Below are positions 1-6,776 of a DNA stretch of 9,818 nt, in pieces. The DNA comes from an uncultured Eubacteriales bacterium (GTDB lineage Bacteria; Bacillota_A; Clostridia; Christensenellales; Aristaeellaceae), in the NCBI GenBank assembly GCA_944333375.1, contig CALVKX010000065.1, positions 1 to 9,818 of the forward strand. Direction: 5' to 3'. Made by a program: the position numbers and the translations under genes. The first letter of the stretch is position 1, and the number at the start of each line of letters is the position of its first letter. Under the pieces are notes generated by a model. It did no database searches, was not told where the DNA came from, and saw nothing but the letters and a program-made list of their open reading frames with translations.

Positions 1-360
1 ATCTGGGACGAGCTCAAGGACCGGCTGCAAAAAAGCGCCATGGCGCTCTCCGGCGGCCAGCAGCAGCGCCTTTGCATCGCCCGGGCGCTGGCCGTGCAGC
101 CCGAGGTGCTGCTCATGGATGAGGCGACCTCCGCGCTCGATCCCATTTCCACAGGAAAAATCGAGGAGCTGGTGGTGGAGCTCAAGGAGCAGTACACCAT
201 CGTCATGGTCACCCACAACATGCAGCAGGCGCTGCGCGTCAGCGACCAGACCTCCTTTTTCCTGCTTGGGGAAATCGTGGAGACGGGGCCCACGGAAAAG
301 CTCTTTTCCAATCCCCGTGAAAAGCGCACGGAGGACTATATCACAGGGAGGTTTGGCTGA
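1..360 (+). CDS. pstB: Phosphate ABC transporter ATP-binding protein PstB (3' end only)
   Basis: This is the C-terminal part of the ATPase that drives the PstSCAB high-affinity phosphate importer at the inner face of the membrane. The reading frame is already open at base 1, so the start, Walker A and Q-loop lie outside the window. Visible are the ABC signature LSGGQQQR, a Walker B segment [13 protein letters not shown], the switch histidine in VTHNMQQA, and the PstB-type ending with [10 protein letters not shown] and a C-terminal DYITGRFG. The stretch after Walker B ([10 protein letters not shown]) is characteristic of PstB rather than other ABC ATPases. One small oddity is DEA where most family members have DEP. 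It is followed after a single base by phoU, which supports the assignment and one operon. Confidence 0.95.
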   Translation: MWDELKDRLQKSAMALSGGQQQRLCIARALAVQPEVLLMDEATSALDPISTGKIEELVVELKEQYTIVMVTHNMQQALRVSDQTSFFLLGEIVETGPTEKLFSNPREKRTEDYITGRFG

Positions 361-361
361 G

Positions 362-1018
362 ATGCGCAGGCAGTTTGACGAACAGCTTGAGGAACTGGCC
401 CGGGAGATGATCTCCATGGGCGCGATGATTGAAAGCGCGATCGACAGGGCGAGCGACGCCCTGATGCGCCATGACGTGCGCCTGGCCAAGAGCGTGATGG
501 ACAACGACCGCCTGATCGACCAGAAGGAGCGCGCCATCGAGAGCATGTGCCTTCGCCTTCTGCTCATGCAGCAGCCCATCGCGCGCGATCTGCGCAAGGT
601 CAGCTCCGCCCTGAAAATGATTACCGACATGGAGCGCGTGGGCGATCAGGCGGCGGATATCTGCGAGATCGTCACGATGATGGAAGGGCTGGAGGGGCTG
701 GACGATCCCGGGCTGATACGCGACATGGCCCGGGAGACGGCGGACATGGTGCGCAAGGCCATTGACGCGTATGTCGCCAGTGATGTACACTTGGCCAGGG
801 CGGTCATGACGGCGGACGATACGGTGGACGCGCTGTTTATGCGCGTCAAGGCCGAGCTGATCGGGTTTCTCACCCGCGACGCGTCCAGAGGGCAGCAGGC
901 GCTGGACATTCTCATGATCGCCAAATATTTTGAACGCATCGGAGACCATGCCGTCAACATCGGCGAATGGGTGGAATTCTCCGTGACGGGACGCTACAAG
1001 GGAGAAGAGCTTCAATGA
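362..1018 (+). CDS. phoU: Phosphate signalling protein PhoU
   Basis: This 218-residue cytoplasmic protein has the usual PhoU length and consists of two similar helical-bundle halves. Each half carries the family metal-binding motif: ERVGDQAAD at residues 91-99 and ERIGDHAVN at 191-199. PhoU is known to link the Pst transporter to the PhoR kinase, repressing Pho signalling when phosphate is plentiful and limiting uptake. The start at 362 is chosen because GGAGG at 347-351 lies 10 bases upstream and the N-terminus (RRQFDEQLEEL) matches the family start. The same frame stays open upstream, but that part is antisense-like low-quality sequence overlapping pstB. The stop codon overlaps the next gene in an ATGA, pointing to translational coupling. 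Confidence 0.96.
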   Translation: MRRQFDEQLEELAREMISMGAMIESAIDRASDALMRHDVRLAKSVMDNDRLIDQKERAIESMCLRLLLMQQPIARDLRKVSSALKMITDMERVGDQAADICEIVTMMEGLEGLDDPGLIRDMARETADMVRKAIDAYVASDVHLARAVMTADDTVDALFMRVKAELIGFLTRDASRGQQALDILMIAKYFERIGDHAVNIGEWVEFSVTGRYKGEELQ

Positions 1019-1701
1019 TCTACGTCGTAGAGGACGATCCGGGAATCCGCGAGCTGGAATGTTACGCGCTGAAGCAGGCGGGCTTTGAGGTATGCGGTTT
1101 TGAGGAGGGCGGCGCCTTCTGGGCGGCTGTCCGCGCTCGCCTCCCCCAGCTTGTCTTGCTGGATGTGATGCTTCCGGGCGAGGATGGCAACCAGCTTCTT
1201 ATGCGTCTGAAACAGGACCCCCGCACGCGGTCCGTGCCGGTTATCATGGTCACGGCCAGGGGTGAGGAGATGGACAAGGTCCAAAGCCTGGACGGCGGAG
1301 CGGATGACTACATCGTCAAGCCTTTTGGGGTCATGGAGCTTCTCAGCCGGGTGCGCGCGGTGCTGCGCCGCGCCGGGAAGGAGCAGCCCGGCGAGCTGGC
1401 CGCGGGCGGCCTGCGCATGGACGTGGAACGTCACCGGGTGTACGCGGACGGGCGCGACGTGACGCTGACGCACATGGAATTTGAACTGCTGCACTATCTG
1501 CTGCTCAACCGCGGCATCGCTCTGACGCGCGAGCGGCTCTTGGACGCGGTGTGGGGGATCGACTACGCGGGAGATACCCGCACGGTGGATGTGCACATGC
1601 GGACCCTGCGGGTTAAGCTCGGGGACGCGAGCCGCTGCCTTGAGACGGTCCGCGGCGTGGGATACAGATTGGAGGATGCGGATGCGCAAGAGAATCTTTA
1701 G
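1015..1701 (+). CDS. phoP: PhoB/PhoP-family phosphate response regulator (OmpR type)
   Basis: This 228-residue two-domain transcription factor is probably the regulator of the phosphate regulon. The receiver domain (about 1-115) has the acidic pair D7/D8, phospho-acceptor D50 in LLDVMLPG, the switch residue T80 and the invariant K102 in IVKPF. The C-terminal winged helix (about 130-222) has the OmpR-type segments LTHMEFELLHYLL, TVDVHMRTLRVKLG and the ending VRGVGYRLE. The ATG overlaps the phoU stop, with GGAGA at 1001-1005 as ribosome binding site. An in-frame upstream extension into phoU is possible but lacks homology. The gene overlaps the downstream kinase by 20 bases. The family is certain. 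The phosphate role rests on its place after pstB-phoU and on its partner kinase. Confidence 0.93.
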   Translation: MIYVVEDDPGIRELECYALKQAGFEVCGFEEGGAFWAAVRARLPQLVLLDVMLPGEDGNQLLMRLKQDPRTRSVPVIMVTARGEEMDKVQSLDGGADDYIVKPFGVMELLSRVRAVLRRAGKEQPGELAAGGLRMDVERHRVYADGRDVTLTHMEFELLHYLLLNRGIALTRERLLDAVWGIDYAGDTRTVDVHMRTLRVKLGDASRCLETVRGVGYRLEDADAQENL

Positions 1702-3364
1702 GGGGGCGCTGGTTCTGGCTTTGGCCGCGTCGCTGCTGACCGGCCTGCTGGCGGCTGTCGTATACTACCGCCAGTCGGGGCGGCAGCTGGAGAATCAGCT
1801 CTGGCAGGAGCTGGATATGCTCGCCACCCTCGTGGAGCGCTCCGGGGACGAAGCGTTTGCGACCCTGCAAGCGCTTCGCCTGCCCAACCGCTTGACCTGG
1901 GTTTCGGCGGACGGCACGGTGCGCTATGACAACCAAAGCAACCCCGCGGGGATGAAAAATCATCTGGAGCGGGAGGAAATCGTCCAGGCCCGGGAATCGG
2001 GCACCGGCTTTGCCCGGCGCTACTCCCACACGCTTCTGGAGGAGCAGCTCTACTGCGCCCGGCAGCTCGCCGGCGGCGGGTATCTACGCATCGCCGCCAC
2101 GCAAAGCAGCCTGATGGGCTCGCTGTGGCGCATGAGCTGGGTCCTGCTGGCTGGAATCGCGGTCGTGCTCGCGGCTGCGGCGGTTCTCTCCCGCCTCTGG
2201 ACGCGGGCGCTGGTGCGGCCCATCAACGAAATCGACCTGGAAGACCCGCTGAAAAACCCCGTTTACGACGAGCTGACCCCCGTGCTTCGTCGCATGGAGG
2301 AGCAAAAGCGCGGCCTGGAGCGTCAGATGCGGGAGCTCGCCGCCCGCCGCGGTGAGCTGGAGACGATCATCGGACACATGAACGAAGGGCTTCTCATTTT
2401 GGATGCACACCGCCACGTGCTTCTGATGAACGACAGCGCGCGCCTCATCCTTCACACCGATCGCGAAGCCGACGGCAAGACGCCCCTTTCGGTATACAAC
2501 CGCTCACAGACGCTTCTGGAAACGGTGGAGGCGGCGCTCAGGGACGGCGGCGCCAGCGCGGAGATGGCGGCCGGCGGAAGAGAATACCTGCTCACAGCCA
2601 GCGCTGTTGGCCACAACGAGGGCCTTGTGCTGCTTTTGCAGGATGTGACCGAGCGCAACGCCTCGGAAAAAGCCCGCAAACGCTTTACCGCAAATGTCAG
2701 CCATGAGCTGCGAACGCCTCTGACCACGATTTCCGGCTACGCGGAGCTGATGCAAAGCGGGATGACCGAGCCCGCAGACATCCCGGTTTTCGCCCGGAAG
2801 ATCTACAACGAGAGCCGCCGCCTCCTCCAGCTCATCGAGGACATCATGCACCTGAGCAAGCTGGATGAAGGCTTCGTTTCCGGCCGGCTGGACCGCGTGG
2901 ACCTGCTGGAGGCCGCGCGTGCGGCCGTCGGGGAAAACGCCGAAACCGCCGCCGACCGCGGCATACATGTCAGCCTTTCGGGCGAAAGCGCCTGGATTCA
3001 CGCCGACGGGACGCTCCTGGACGAGATGCTGCGCAACGTCATCGAAAACGGGATCAAGTATAACCGCCCGAACGGCGAGGTGCGCGTTGAGGTCGAACGG
3101 ATGGACGATGCGGCGCGGGTGCGCGTGAGCGATACCGGCATCGGCATCCCCGCCGAGCACCGCGACAAGGTCTTTGAGCGCTTTTACCGCGTGGACGGAA
3201 GCCGCTCCAAGCAGACCGGCGGCACGGGGCTGGGCCTGTCGATTGTCAAGCACGGCGCCGAATACCATCACGCGCGGATCGAGCTGGACAGCGAGGTTGG
3301 CCGCGGAACCACGGTCACGCTCACCTTCCCCGCCGCCTTTGAAGATTCCGTGCCAAAAAGGTAA
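1682..3364 (+). CDS. phoR: PhoR-family sensor histidine kinase
   Basis: This 560-residue membrane sensor kinase is the partner of the preceding response regulator. Domains in order are TM1 (about 8-29), an extracytoplasmic region of about 120 residues, TM2 (about 152-169) and a short, degenerate HAMP-like linker containing LVRPINEIDLEDPL. Next comes a PAS domain (about 224-325), then HisKA with phospho-accepting H341 in VSHELRTPL, and a HATPase domain with N456 (N box), DTGIGIP from D484 (G1) and GGTGLGLS from G513 (G2). Start choice: GGAGG at 1671-1675 sits 6 bases before the ATG at 1682. The in-frame ATG at 1676 abuts that site and is less likely. The layout TM-sensor-TM-PAS-HisKA-HATPase is that of Gram-positive PhoR. 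The actual signal it senses cannot be read from the sequence. Confidence 0.93.
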   Translation: MRKRIFRGALVLALAASLLTGLLAAVVYYRQSGRQLENQLWQELDMLATLVERSGDEAFATLQALRLPNRLTWVSADGTVRYDNQSNPAGMKNHLEREEIVQARESGTGFARRYSHTLLEEQLYCARQLAGGGYLRIAATQSSLMGSLWRMSWVLLAGIAVVLAAAAVLSRLWTRALVRPINEIDLEDPLKNPVYDELTPVLRRMEEQKRGLERQMRELAARRGELETIIGHMNEGLLILDAHRHVLLMNDSARLILHTDREADGKTPLSVYNRSQTLLETVEAALRDGGASAEMAAGGREYLLTASAVGHNEGLVLLLQDVTERNASEKARKRFTANVSHELRTPLTTISGYAELMQSGMTEPADIPVFARKIYNESRRLLQLIEDIMHLSKLDEGFVSGRLDRVDLLEAARAAVGENAETAADRGIHVSLSGESAWIHADGTLLDEMLRNVIENGIKYNRPNGEVRVEVERMDDAARVRVSDTGIGIPAEHRDKVFERFYRVDGSRSKQTGGTGLGLSIVKHGAEYHHARIELDSEVGRGTTVTLTFPAAFEDSVPKR

Positions 3365-3382
3365 AAAAAGCTGTTTTTAGGC

Positions 3383-3411
3383 TTGTATTTTTCCGCCGTC
3401 TCTGATAAAAT
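3383..3411 (+). promoter_or_regulatory. Predicted sigma-A-type promoter of rpsF-ssb-rpsR
   Basis: A -35-like TTGTAT (3383-3388) is separated by 17 bases from TAAAAT (3406-3411), which matches the -10 consensus at five of six positions. A TG one base before it makes an extended -10. Transcription would begin near 3418, giving a leader of about 60 bases before rpsF. It is the only good promoter in the 115-base gap after phoR and separates the ribosomal operon from the Pho genes. No convincing terminator is visible after phoR, so some read-through is possible. Confidence 0.7.
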
Positions 3412-3430
3412 ACCTAATTGGCACATCCTT

Positions 3431-3453
3431 GCGCTGCGCATTGGCCGCAGCGC
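3431..3453 (+). promoter_or_regulatory. Leader hairpin upstream of rpsF, candidate S6:S18 autoregulatory site
   Basis: A perfect 8-bp stem is formed by GCGCTGCG (3431-3438) and CGCAGCGC (3446-3453), closed by the 7-base loop CATTGGC. It lies between the predicted promoter and the rpsF ribosome binding site and has no T-run, so it is not a terminator. In many bacteria the rpsF leader folds into a structure that binds the S6:S18 complex and represses translation. The GCCG at the loop-stem junction is suggestive of that motif. Position and stem are observed. The autoregulatory role is inferred. Confidence 0.45.
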
Positions 3454-3479
3454 CATATGTCCAAGAGGAGGTGAATGGA

Positions 3480-3884
3480 ATGAATAGGTATGAACTGACC
3501 TACATCATCGACACCGCGCTGGAGGAGAACGCCCGCAAAGAGCTGATCGAAAAGTTCTCCGCGCTCATCAAGCAAAACGGCGGCGAGGTCGAAAAGGTGG
3601 ACGAGACCTGGGGCAAGCGCCGTCTGGCTTATGCCATCAACGACAAGCCCGAGGGCTACTACGTGCTGGTGACCTTCAAGGGCCCCGCCGAACTCCCCCG
3701 CGAGATCGAGCGCAACATGGGGATCAGCGAGGATGTCCTGCGTTGCCTCATCATCAAGCTGGAAGAAAAGAAGCACAGCGTCAAGCCGCGCCCCGTGCGT
3801 CCCGTGGCGCCCGTGGCCGCGCCTGCGGAGGCGCCCGTTGAGGCCGCTCCCGTCGCGCAGCCTGCTCAGACCCCTGCCGAATAA
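3480..3884 (+). CDS. rpsF: 30S ribosomal protein S6
   Basis: This 134-residue small-subunit protein pairs with S18 on helices of the 16S rRNA central domain. Residues 1 to about 98 are the S6 ferredoxin-like fold: MNRYELTYIIDT, WGKRRLAYAINDKPEGYYVLVTF and the conserved ISEDVLRCLIIK. The rest is a low-complexity Pro/Ala/Val/Glu tail (about 100-134), longer than in typical 95-residue Bacillus S6 and probably unstructured. The start is the ATG with AGGAGG at 3466-3471 eight bases upstream. An in-frame GTG at 3471 overlaps that site and is rejected. The gene heads the rpsF-ssb-rpsR operon, with the ssb start 14 bases after its stop. Confidence 0.97.
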   Translation: MNRYELTYIIDTALEENARKELIEKFSALIKQNGGEVEKVDETWGKRRLAYAINDKPEGYYVLVTFKGPAELPREIERNMGISEDVLRCLIIKLEEKKHSVKPRPVRPVAPVAAPAEAPVEAAPVAQPAQTPAE

Positions 3885-3898
3885 GGAGGGTGTGAGGG

Positions 3899-4330
3899 AT
3901 GAACAAATTAACCATTATTGGCAACCTCACCCGTGACCCTGAGCTGCGTACCACTTCCACGGGCATCAACGTCTGTACGTTTACCGTGGCCGTGAACCGC
4001 CGCCAGCGCTCCCAAACCGGCGAAGCCCAGAACGAGGCCGACTTCTTCCGCGTCACCGCCTGGCGCCAGCTGGGCGAGATCTGCCAGAAGTACCTCTCCA
4101 AGGGCCGCAAGGTGGCTGTGGTCGGCCCCGTCTCCGTGAGAAGCTATACCGCCAACGATGGCTCCACGCGCTTCTCGCTGGAAGTGACGGCCGATGACGT
4201 CGAATTCCTTTCCTCTCGTTCCGACGATGCCGCGGGCTACGCGCCCGCCGCGCCCGCTCAGGCTGCCGCCCCCGCTCCTGCGGCCGGCAAAGGCTTTGAG
4301 GAAGTGGACGACGAGGATCTTCCCTTCTGA
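3899..4330 (+). CDS. ssb: Single-stranded DNA-binding protein SSB
   Basis: This 143-residue protein coats single-stranded DNA during replication, repair and recombination. It has an N-terminal OB fold (about 1-104) with family segments MNKLTIIGNLTRDPELR, FFRVTAWRQLGEICQKYL and GRKVAVVGPV. An Ala/Pro-rich linker follows, then the acidic tip EEVDDEDLPF, the conserved peptide that recruits partner proteins. The start is fixed by AAGGAGG at 3883-3889 nine bases upstream and by an in-frame TGA at 3893-3895 that excludes any earlier start. It sits between rpsF and rpsR, the standard operon of Bacillota, so this is the main replicative SSB rather than a plasmid or phage paralogue. Confidence 0.97.
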   Translation: MNKLTIIGNLTRDPELRTTSTGINVCTFTVAVNRRQRSQTGEAQNEADFFRVTAWRQLGEICQKYLSKGRKVAVVGPVSVRSYTANDGSTRFSLEVTADDVEFLSSRSDDAAGYAPAAPAQAAAPAPAAGKGFEEVDDEDLPF

Positions 4331-4335
4331 CAAAC

Positions 4336-4355
4336 AGCGGCTTAAACCGGCCGCT
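4336..4355 (+). other. Small intercistronic hairpin between ssb and rpsR
   Basis: AGCGGC (4336-4341) and GCCGCT (4350-4355) form a 6-bp stem with an 8-base loop, in the 58-base gap between ssb and rpsR. No T-run follows, so it should not terminate transcription. It might shield the ssb 3' end or affect rpsR translation. A stem this short can also arise by chance in GC-rich DNA. Confidence 0.3.
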
Positions 4356-4388
4356 TCCCTGATGATGACTCCAAAGGAGGTTTAGCCC

Positions 4389-4643
4389 ATGTCTGAGGAT
4401 CGTGGTGAAAGAAGGCCTCGTCCCCGTGGACGCAAGCCCCGCCGCAAGGTGTGCAGCTTCTGCGTGGACAAGATCGAATACATCGACTACAAAGATGTGA
4501 ACCGTCTTCGCCGCTTCGTCAACGAGCGCGGCAAGATCATGCCCCGCCGTATGAGCGGCAACTGCGCCAAGCATCAGCGTCAGCTCTCCGAGGCTATCAA
4601 GCGCGCCCGTGCCATCGCCTTGATGCCCTACTCGGTGGAATAA
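4389..4643 (+). CDS. rpsR: 30S ribosomal protein S18, zinc-binding (C+) form
   Basis: This 84-residue small-subunit protein binds 16S rRNA together with S6. Recognisable S18 segments are [26 protein letters not shown] and [13 protein letters not shown]. The N-terminus (1-20) is very rich in Arg/Pro. Cysteines C22 and C25 (CSFC) together with C59 and H62 (CAKH) form the set expected for zinc binding. Some S18 proteins, for example in Bacillus subtilis, have lost these residues. The ribosome binding site AAAGGAGG (4373-4380) lies 8 bases before the ATG. It is the last gene of the operon and is followed 10 bases later by a strong terminator. Confidence 0.97.
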   Translation: MSEDRGERRPRPRGRKPRRKVCSFCVDKIEYIDYKDVNRLRRFVNERGKIMPRRMSGNCAKHQRQLSEAIKRARAIALMPYSVE

Positions 4644-4653
4644 TCGACGAAGC

Positions 4654-4685
4654 GCCGCGCACCTTCTCAGGTGCGCGGCTTTTTT
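4654..4685 (+). terminator. Rho-independent terminator of rpsF-ssb-rpsR
   Basis: A perfect 10-bp GC-rich stem (GCCGCGCACC at 4654-4663 with GGTGCGCGGC at 4670-4679) encloses a 6-base loop. It is followed directly by six T residues (4680-4685). It begins 10 bases after the rpsR stop. Confidence 0.93.
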
Positions 4686-4694
4686 GAGTTCTCA

Positions 4695-4734
4695 AAACAC
4701 AAAAACCGGGACGCTTCTCCCCCACGTCCCGGTT
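4695..4734 (-). terminator. Rho-independent terminator of tig-clpP-clpX
   Basis: On the minus strand a 10-bp stem (4725-4734 pairing with 4704-4713) with an 11-base loop is followed by a T-rich tract (complement of 4695-4705). It starts 7 bases after the clpX stop. On the plus strand it is followed by TTCTTT, so it may also back up the rpsR terminator as a bidirectional element. Confidence 0.88.
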
Positions 4735-4741
4735 CTTTGAT

Positions 4742-6064
4742 TTAGGAAACACTGCTCTCGTTGGGCGCAGGCTTGGGCGGCTTTTTTTCCGCCGCCGGGC
4801 GGCGCAGCTTTTTGGGCTGTGCGCCGTCCGCCAGGATAAACTTTGGCTTTTCCTTGCCCTGCGCGCATTTTTCCGTAATGATGCACTGCTTGACATCCTC
4901 GCGGGAGGGCAGGTCAAACATGGCGTCCATCAGCAGCCCCTCCACGATGGCCCTCAGGCCGCGCGCGCCGCTCTTGCGCTCGATGGCCTGCTTGGCGATG
5001 AGCTTGAGCGCGGCGGGCTCGAAGTGCAGCTCCACGCCGTCCAGATCCATCAGGTAGCTGTACTGGCGCACCAGCGCGTTCTTGGGTTCGGTGAGGATGC
5101 GGACCAGCTGCTCGTCATCAAGCTGGTCCAGCGTGACCACGATGGGCAGGCGGCCGACGAACTCGGGAATCAGGCCGTACTTGATGAGGTCCTCGGGCCT
5201 GAGCTGCTTGAGGGTCGCGTTGATGTTCTCCTCCTGCTTGCTCTTGAGCTCGCTGCCAAAGCCCAGCGACTTCTTGCCGATGCGGTTTTCGATGATGGGC
5301 GCCAGCCCGTCAAACGCGCCTCCGCAGATGAAGAGGATGTTGGTGGTGTCGATCTGGATGAACTCCTGATGCGGATGCTTGCGGCCGCCCTGCGGGGGGA
5401 CGCTGGCAATGGTGCCCTCCAGAATCTTCAAAAGCGTCTGCTGCACGCCCTCGCCGCTGACGTCGCGGGTAATGGAGGGGTTTTCGCTCTTGCGGGCGAT
5501 CTTGTCGATCTCGTCGATATAGATAATGCCGCGCTGCGCCAGCGGAATGTCGTAGTCCGCGTTCTGAATCAGGCGCAGGAGGATGTTTTCCACATCCTCG
5601 CCCACATAGCCCGCCTCGGTCAGGCTGGTCGCGTCGGCGATGGCGAAGGGCACGCGAAGGAGCTTCGCCAGCGTCTGCGCCAGGAAGGTCTTGCCGCAGC
5701 CGGTGGGACCGACCATGAGGATATTGCTCTTTTGCAGTTCCACGTCGCCGGTCGCGGGCGCGGCGTCAATGCGCTTGTAGTGGTTGTATACCGCCACGCT
5801 CAGGGCGCGCTTGGCCTCGTCCTGCCCGATGACGTACTGATCCAGCACCTCCTTGATCTCGCGCGGGCGCGGGATCTCGGCGCTGTTGATGGAGACGCCG
5901 GTGTTGAAGTCGTCGCTGATGATCTCCTGGCACAGCAGGATACATTCGCTGCAAATCTGCACGTTGGGGCCGGCCACCATGCGGCGCACCTGCTCGCTGG
6001 TCTTGCCGCAGAAGCTACAGCGCTTAAGCTTGGGGATGCGGGGGTTGAAATCGTCACCCGGCAT
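4742..6064 (-). CDS. clpX: ATP-dependent Clp protease ATP-binding subunit ClpX
   Basis: This 440-residue AAA+ unfoldase recognises tagged or damaged proteins, unfolds them and feeds them into ClpP. The N-terminal zinc-binding domain has C16, C19, C38 and C41. The AAA+ core has Walker A GPTGCGKT (119-126), pore loop GYVG (152-155), Walker B IIYIDE (180-185), the RKH pore motif (228-230), the arginine-finger segment FVGRLP and sensor-2 GARGLR. The ClpP-docking loop reads LGF (267-269) rather than the common IGF. A basic Lys/Pro-rich tail of about 30 residues extends the C-terminus. The start has GAGGTG (complement of 6070-6075) 5 bases upstream. It lies 28 bases after clpP and ends the operon. 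No lon gene follows, unlike in many Bacillota. Confidence 0.98.
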   Translation of the reverse strand: MPGDDFNPRIPKLKRCSFCGKTSEQVRRMVAGPNVQICSECILLCQEIISDDFNTGVSINSAEIPRPREIKEVLDQYVIGQDEAKRALSVAVYNHYKRIDAAPATGDVELQKSNILMVGPTGCGKTFLAQTLAKLLRVPFAIADATSLTEAGYVGEDVENILLRLIQNADYDIPLAQRGIIYIDEIDKIARKSENPSITRDVSGEGVQQTLLKILEGTIASVPPQGGRKHPHQEFIQIDTTNILFICGGAFDGLAPIIENRIGKKSLGFGSELKSKQEENINATLKQLRPEDLIKYGLIPEFVGRLPIVVTLDQLDDEQLVRILTEPKNALVRQYSYLMDLDGVELHFEPAALKLIAKQAIERKSGARGLRAIVEGLLMDAMFDLPSREDVKQCIITEKCAQGKEKPKFILADGAQPKKLRRPAAEKKPPKPAPNESSVS

Positions 6065-6092
6065 GCTGTCACCTCATTGCTCGTCTGGTCCG

Positions 6093-6683
6093 TCACTTCG
6101 CGTTGCGCGGACGGTAGATTTCGTCGATGATGCCATACTTGAGGCCCTCTTCGGCGCTCATAAAATAGTCTCGCTCCACGTCCTGCTTCACGCGTTCGGT
6201 GGGCTGCCCGGTCATTTCAGACATGAGACGGGTCATCTTCTCCTTGGTCTTGACCAGCCATTCGGCGCGGATGGCCACGTCGGTCGCCTGACCGCTGGCG
6301 CCGCCCAGCGGCTGGTGGATCATGATCTCGCTGTTGGGCAGCGCCAGGCGCTTGCCCTTCTGCCCCGCCATAAGCAAAAACGCGCCCATGCTGGCCGCCA
6401 TGCCGATGCAGACCGTGCGGACATCGCACTTGATATAGTTCATGGTGTCAAAGATGGCCATGCCTGCCGTCACGCTTCCGCCCGGGCTGTTGATATAGAG
6501 GGAAATGTCCGAATCGGGATTTTCCATCTCCAGAAACAGAAGCTGCGCCACGACCAGATTGGCCACGTCGTCGTCGATTTCGCCGCCCAGAAAAACGATA
6601 CGGTCTTTCAGCAGGCGGGAGTAGATATCGAACGAGCGCTCGCCGCGGTTGGTCTGTTCGATGACCATGGGAATCAAGCTCAT
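6093..6683 (-). CDS. clpP: ATP-dependent Clp protease proteolytic subunit ClpP
   Basis: This 196-residue serine peptidase forms the barrel-shaped proteolytic chamber used with ClpX. The catalytic triad is visible as S98 (GMAASMGAF), H123 (MIHQPLGG) and D172 (ERDYFM). The N-terminus [25 protein letters not shown] is the usual start, preceded by AAGGAG (complement of 6692-6697) at 8 bases. The frame is open 15 codons further upstream, but that extension is not family-like and has no better ribosome binding site. All key residues are present, so it should be active. It lies between tig and clpX on the same strand, the classic cluster. Confidence 0.98.
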   Translation of the reverse strand: MSLIPMVIEQTNRGERSFDIYSRLLKDRIVFLGGEIDDDVANLVVAQLLFLEMENPDSDISLYINSPGGSVTAGMAIFDTMNYIKCDVRTVCIGMAASMGAFLLMAGQKGKRLALPNSEIMIHQPLGGASGQATDVAIRAEWLVKTKEKMTRLMSEMTGQPTERVKQDVERDYFMSAEEGLKYGIIDEIYRPRNAK

Positions 6684-6715
6684 ACCGTTCACTCCTTCGT
6701 GCGCTTTGATTTTGA

Positions 6716-6771
6716 AAAGCGCGCGCACCGCAAGCTATACCTTCAAAGCATATGCATACGATGCGCGCTTT
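6716..6771 (-). other. Bulged GC-rich inverted repeat between tig and clpP
   Basis: In the 93-base tig-clpP gap, AAAGCGCGCA on the minus strand (complement of 6762-6771) can pair with TGCGCGCGCTTT (complement of 6716-6727). This gives a 10-bp stem with a 2-base bulge and a loop of about 34 bases. On the minus strand the distal arm runs into TTTTC, a poor T-run. It could act as a weak attenuator or an RNA processing or stability element that sets the tig to clpPX ratio. The pairing is seen directly. The role is inferred. Confidence 0.35.
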
Positions 6772-6776
6772 ATTCG

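Noticed and set aside
119..361. N-terminal extension of phoU back to 119
   Set aside because: It overlaps pstB completely and translates to Arg/Pro/Ser-rich sequence. The ATG at 362 has a ribosome binding site and a family-typical start.
2504..3271. A 255-codon open frame on the minus strand opposite phoR
   Set aside because: It is antisense to the kinase core, whose H, N and G boxes are intact in the other frame. No ribosome binding site or family resemblance.
3361..3380. A-run/T-run pairing just after phoR as a terminator
   Set aside because: The possible stem is only AAAAA with TTTTT around a GCTG core, too weak to call. It overlaps the start of the next promoter region.
5024..6130. A 368-codon open frame on the plus strand opposite clpX
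   Set aside because: It is an antisense shadow of clpX, with low-complexity Leu/Ala/Asp/Val composition and no start signal.
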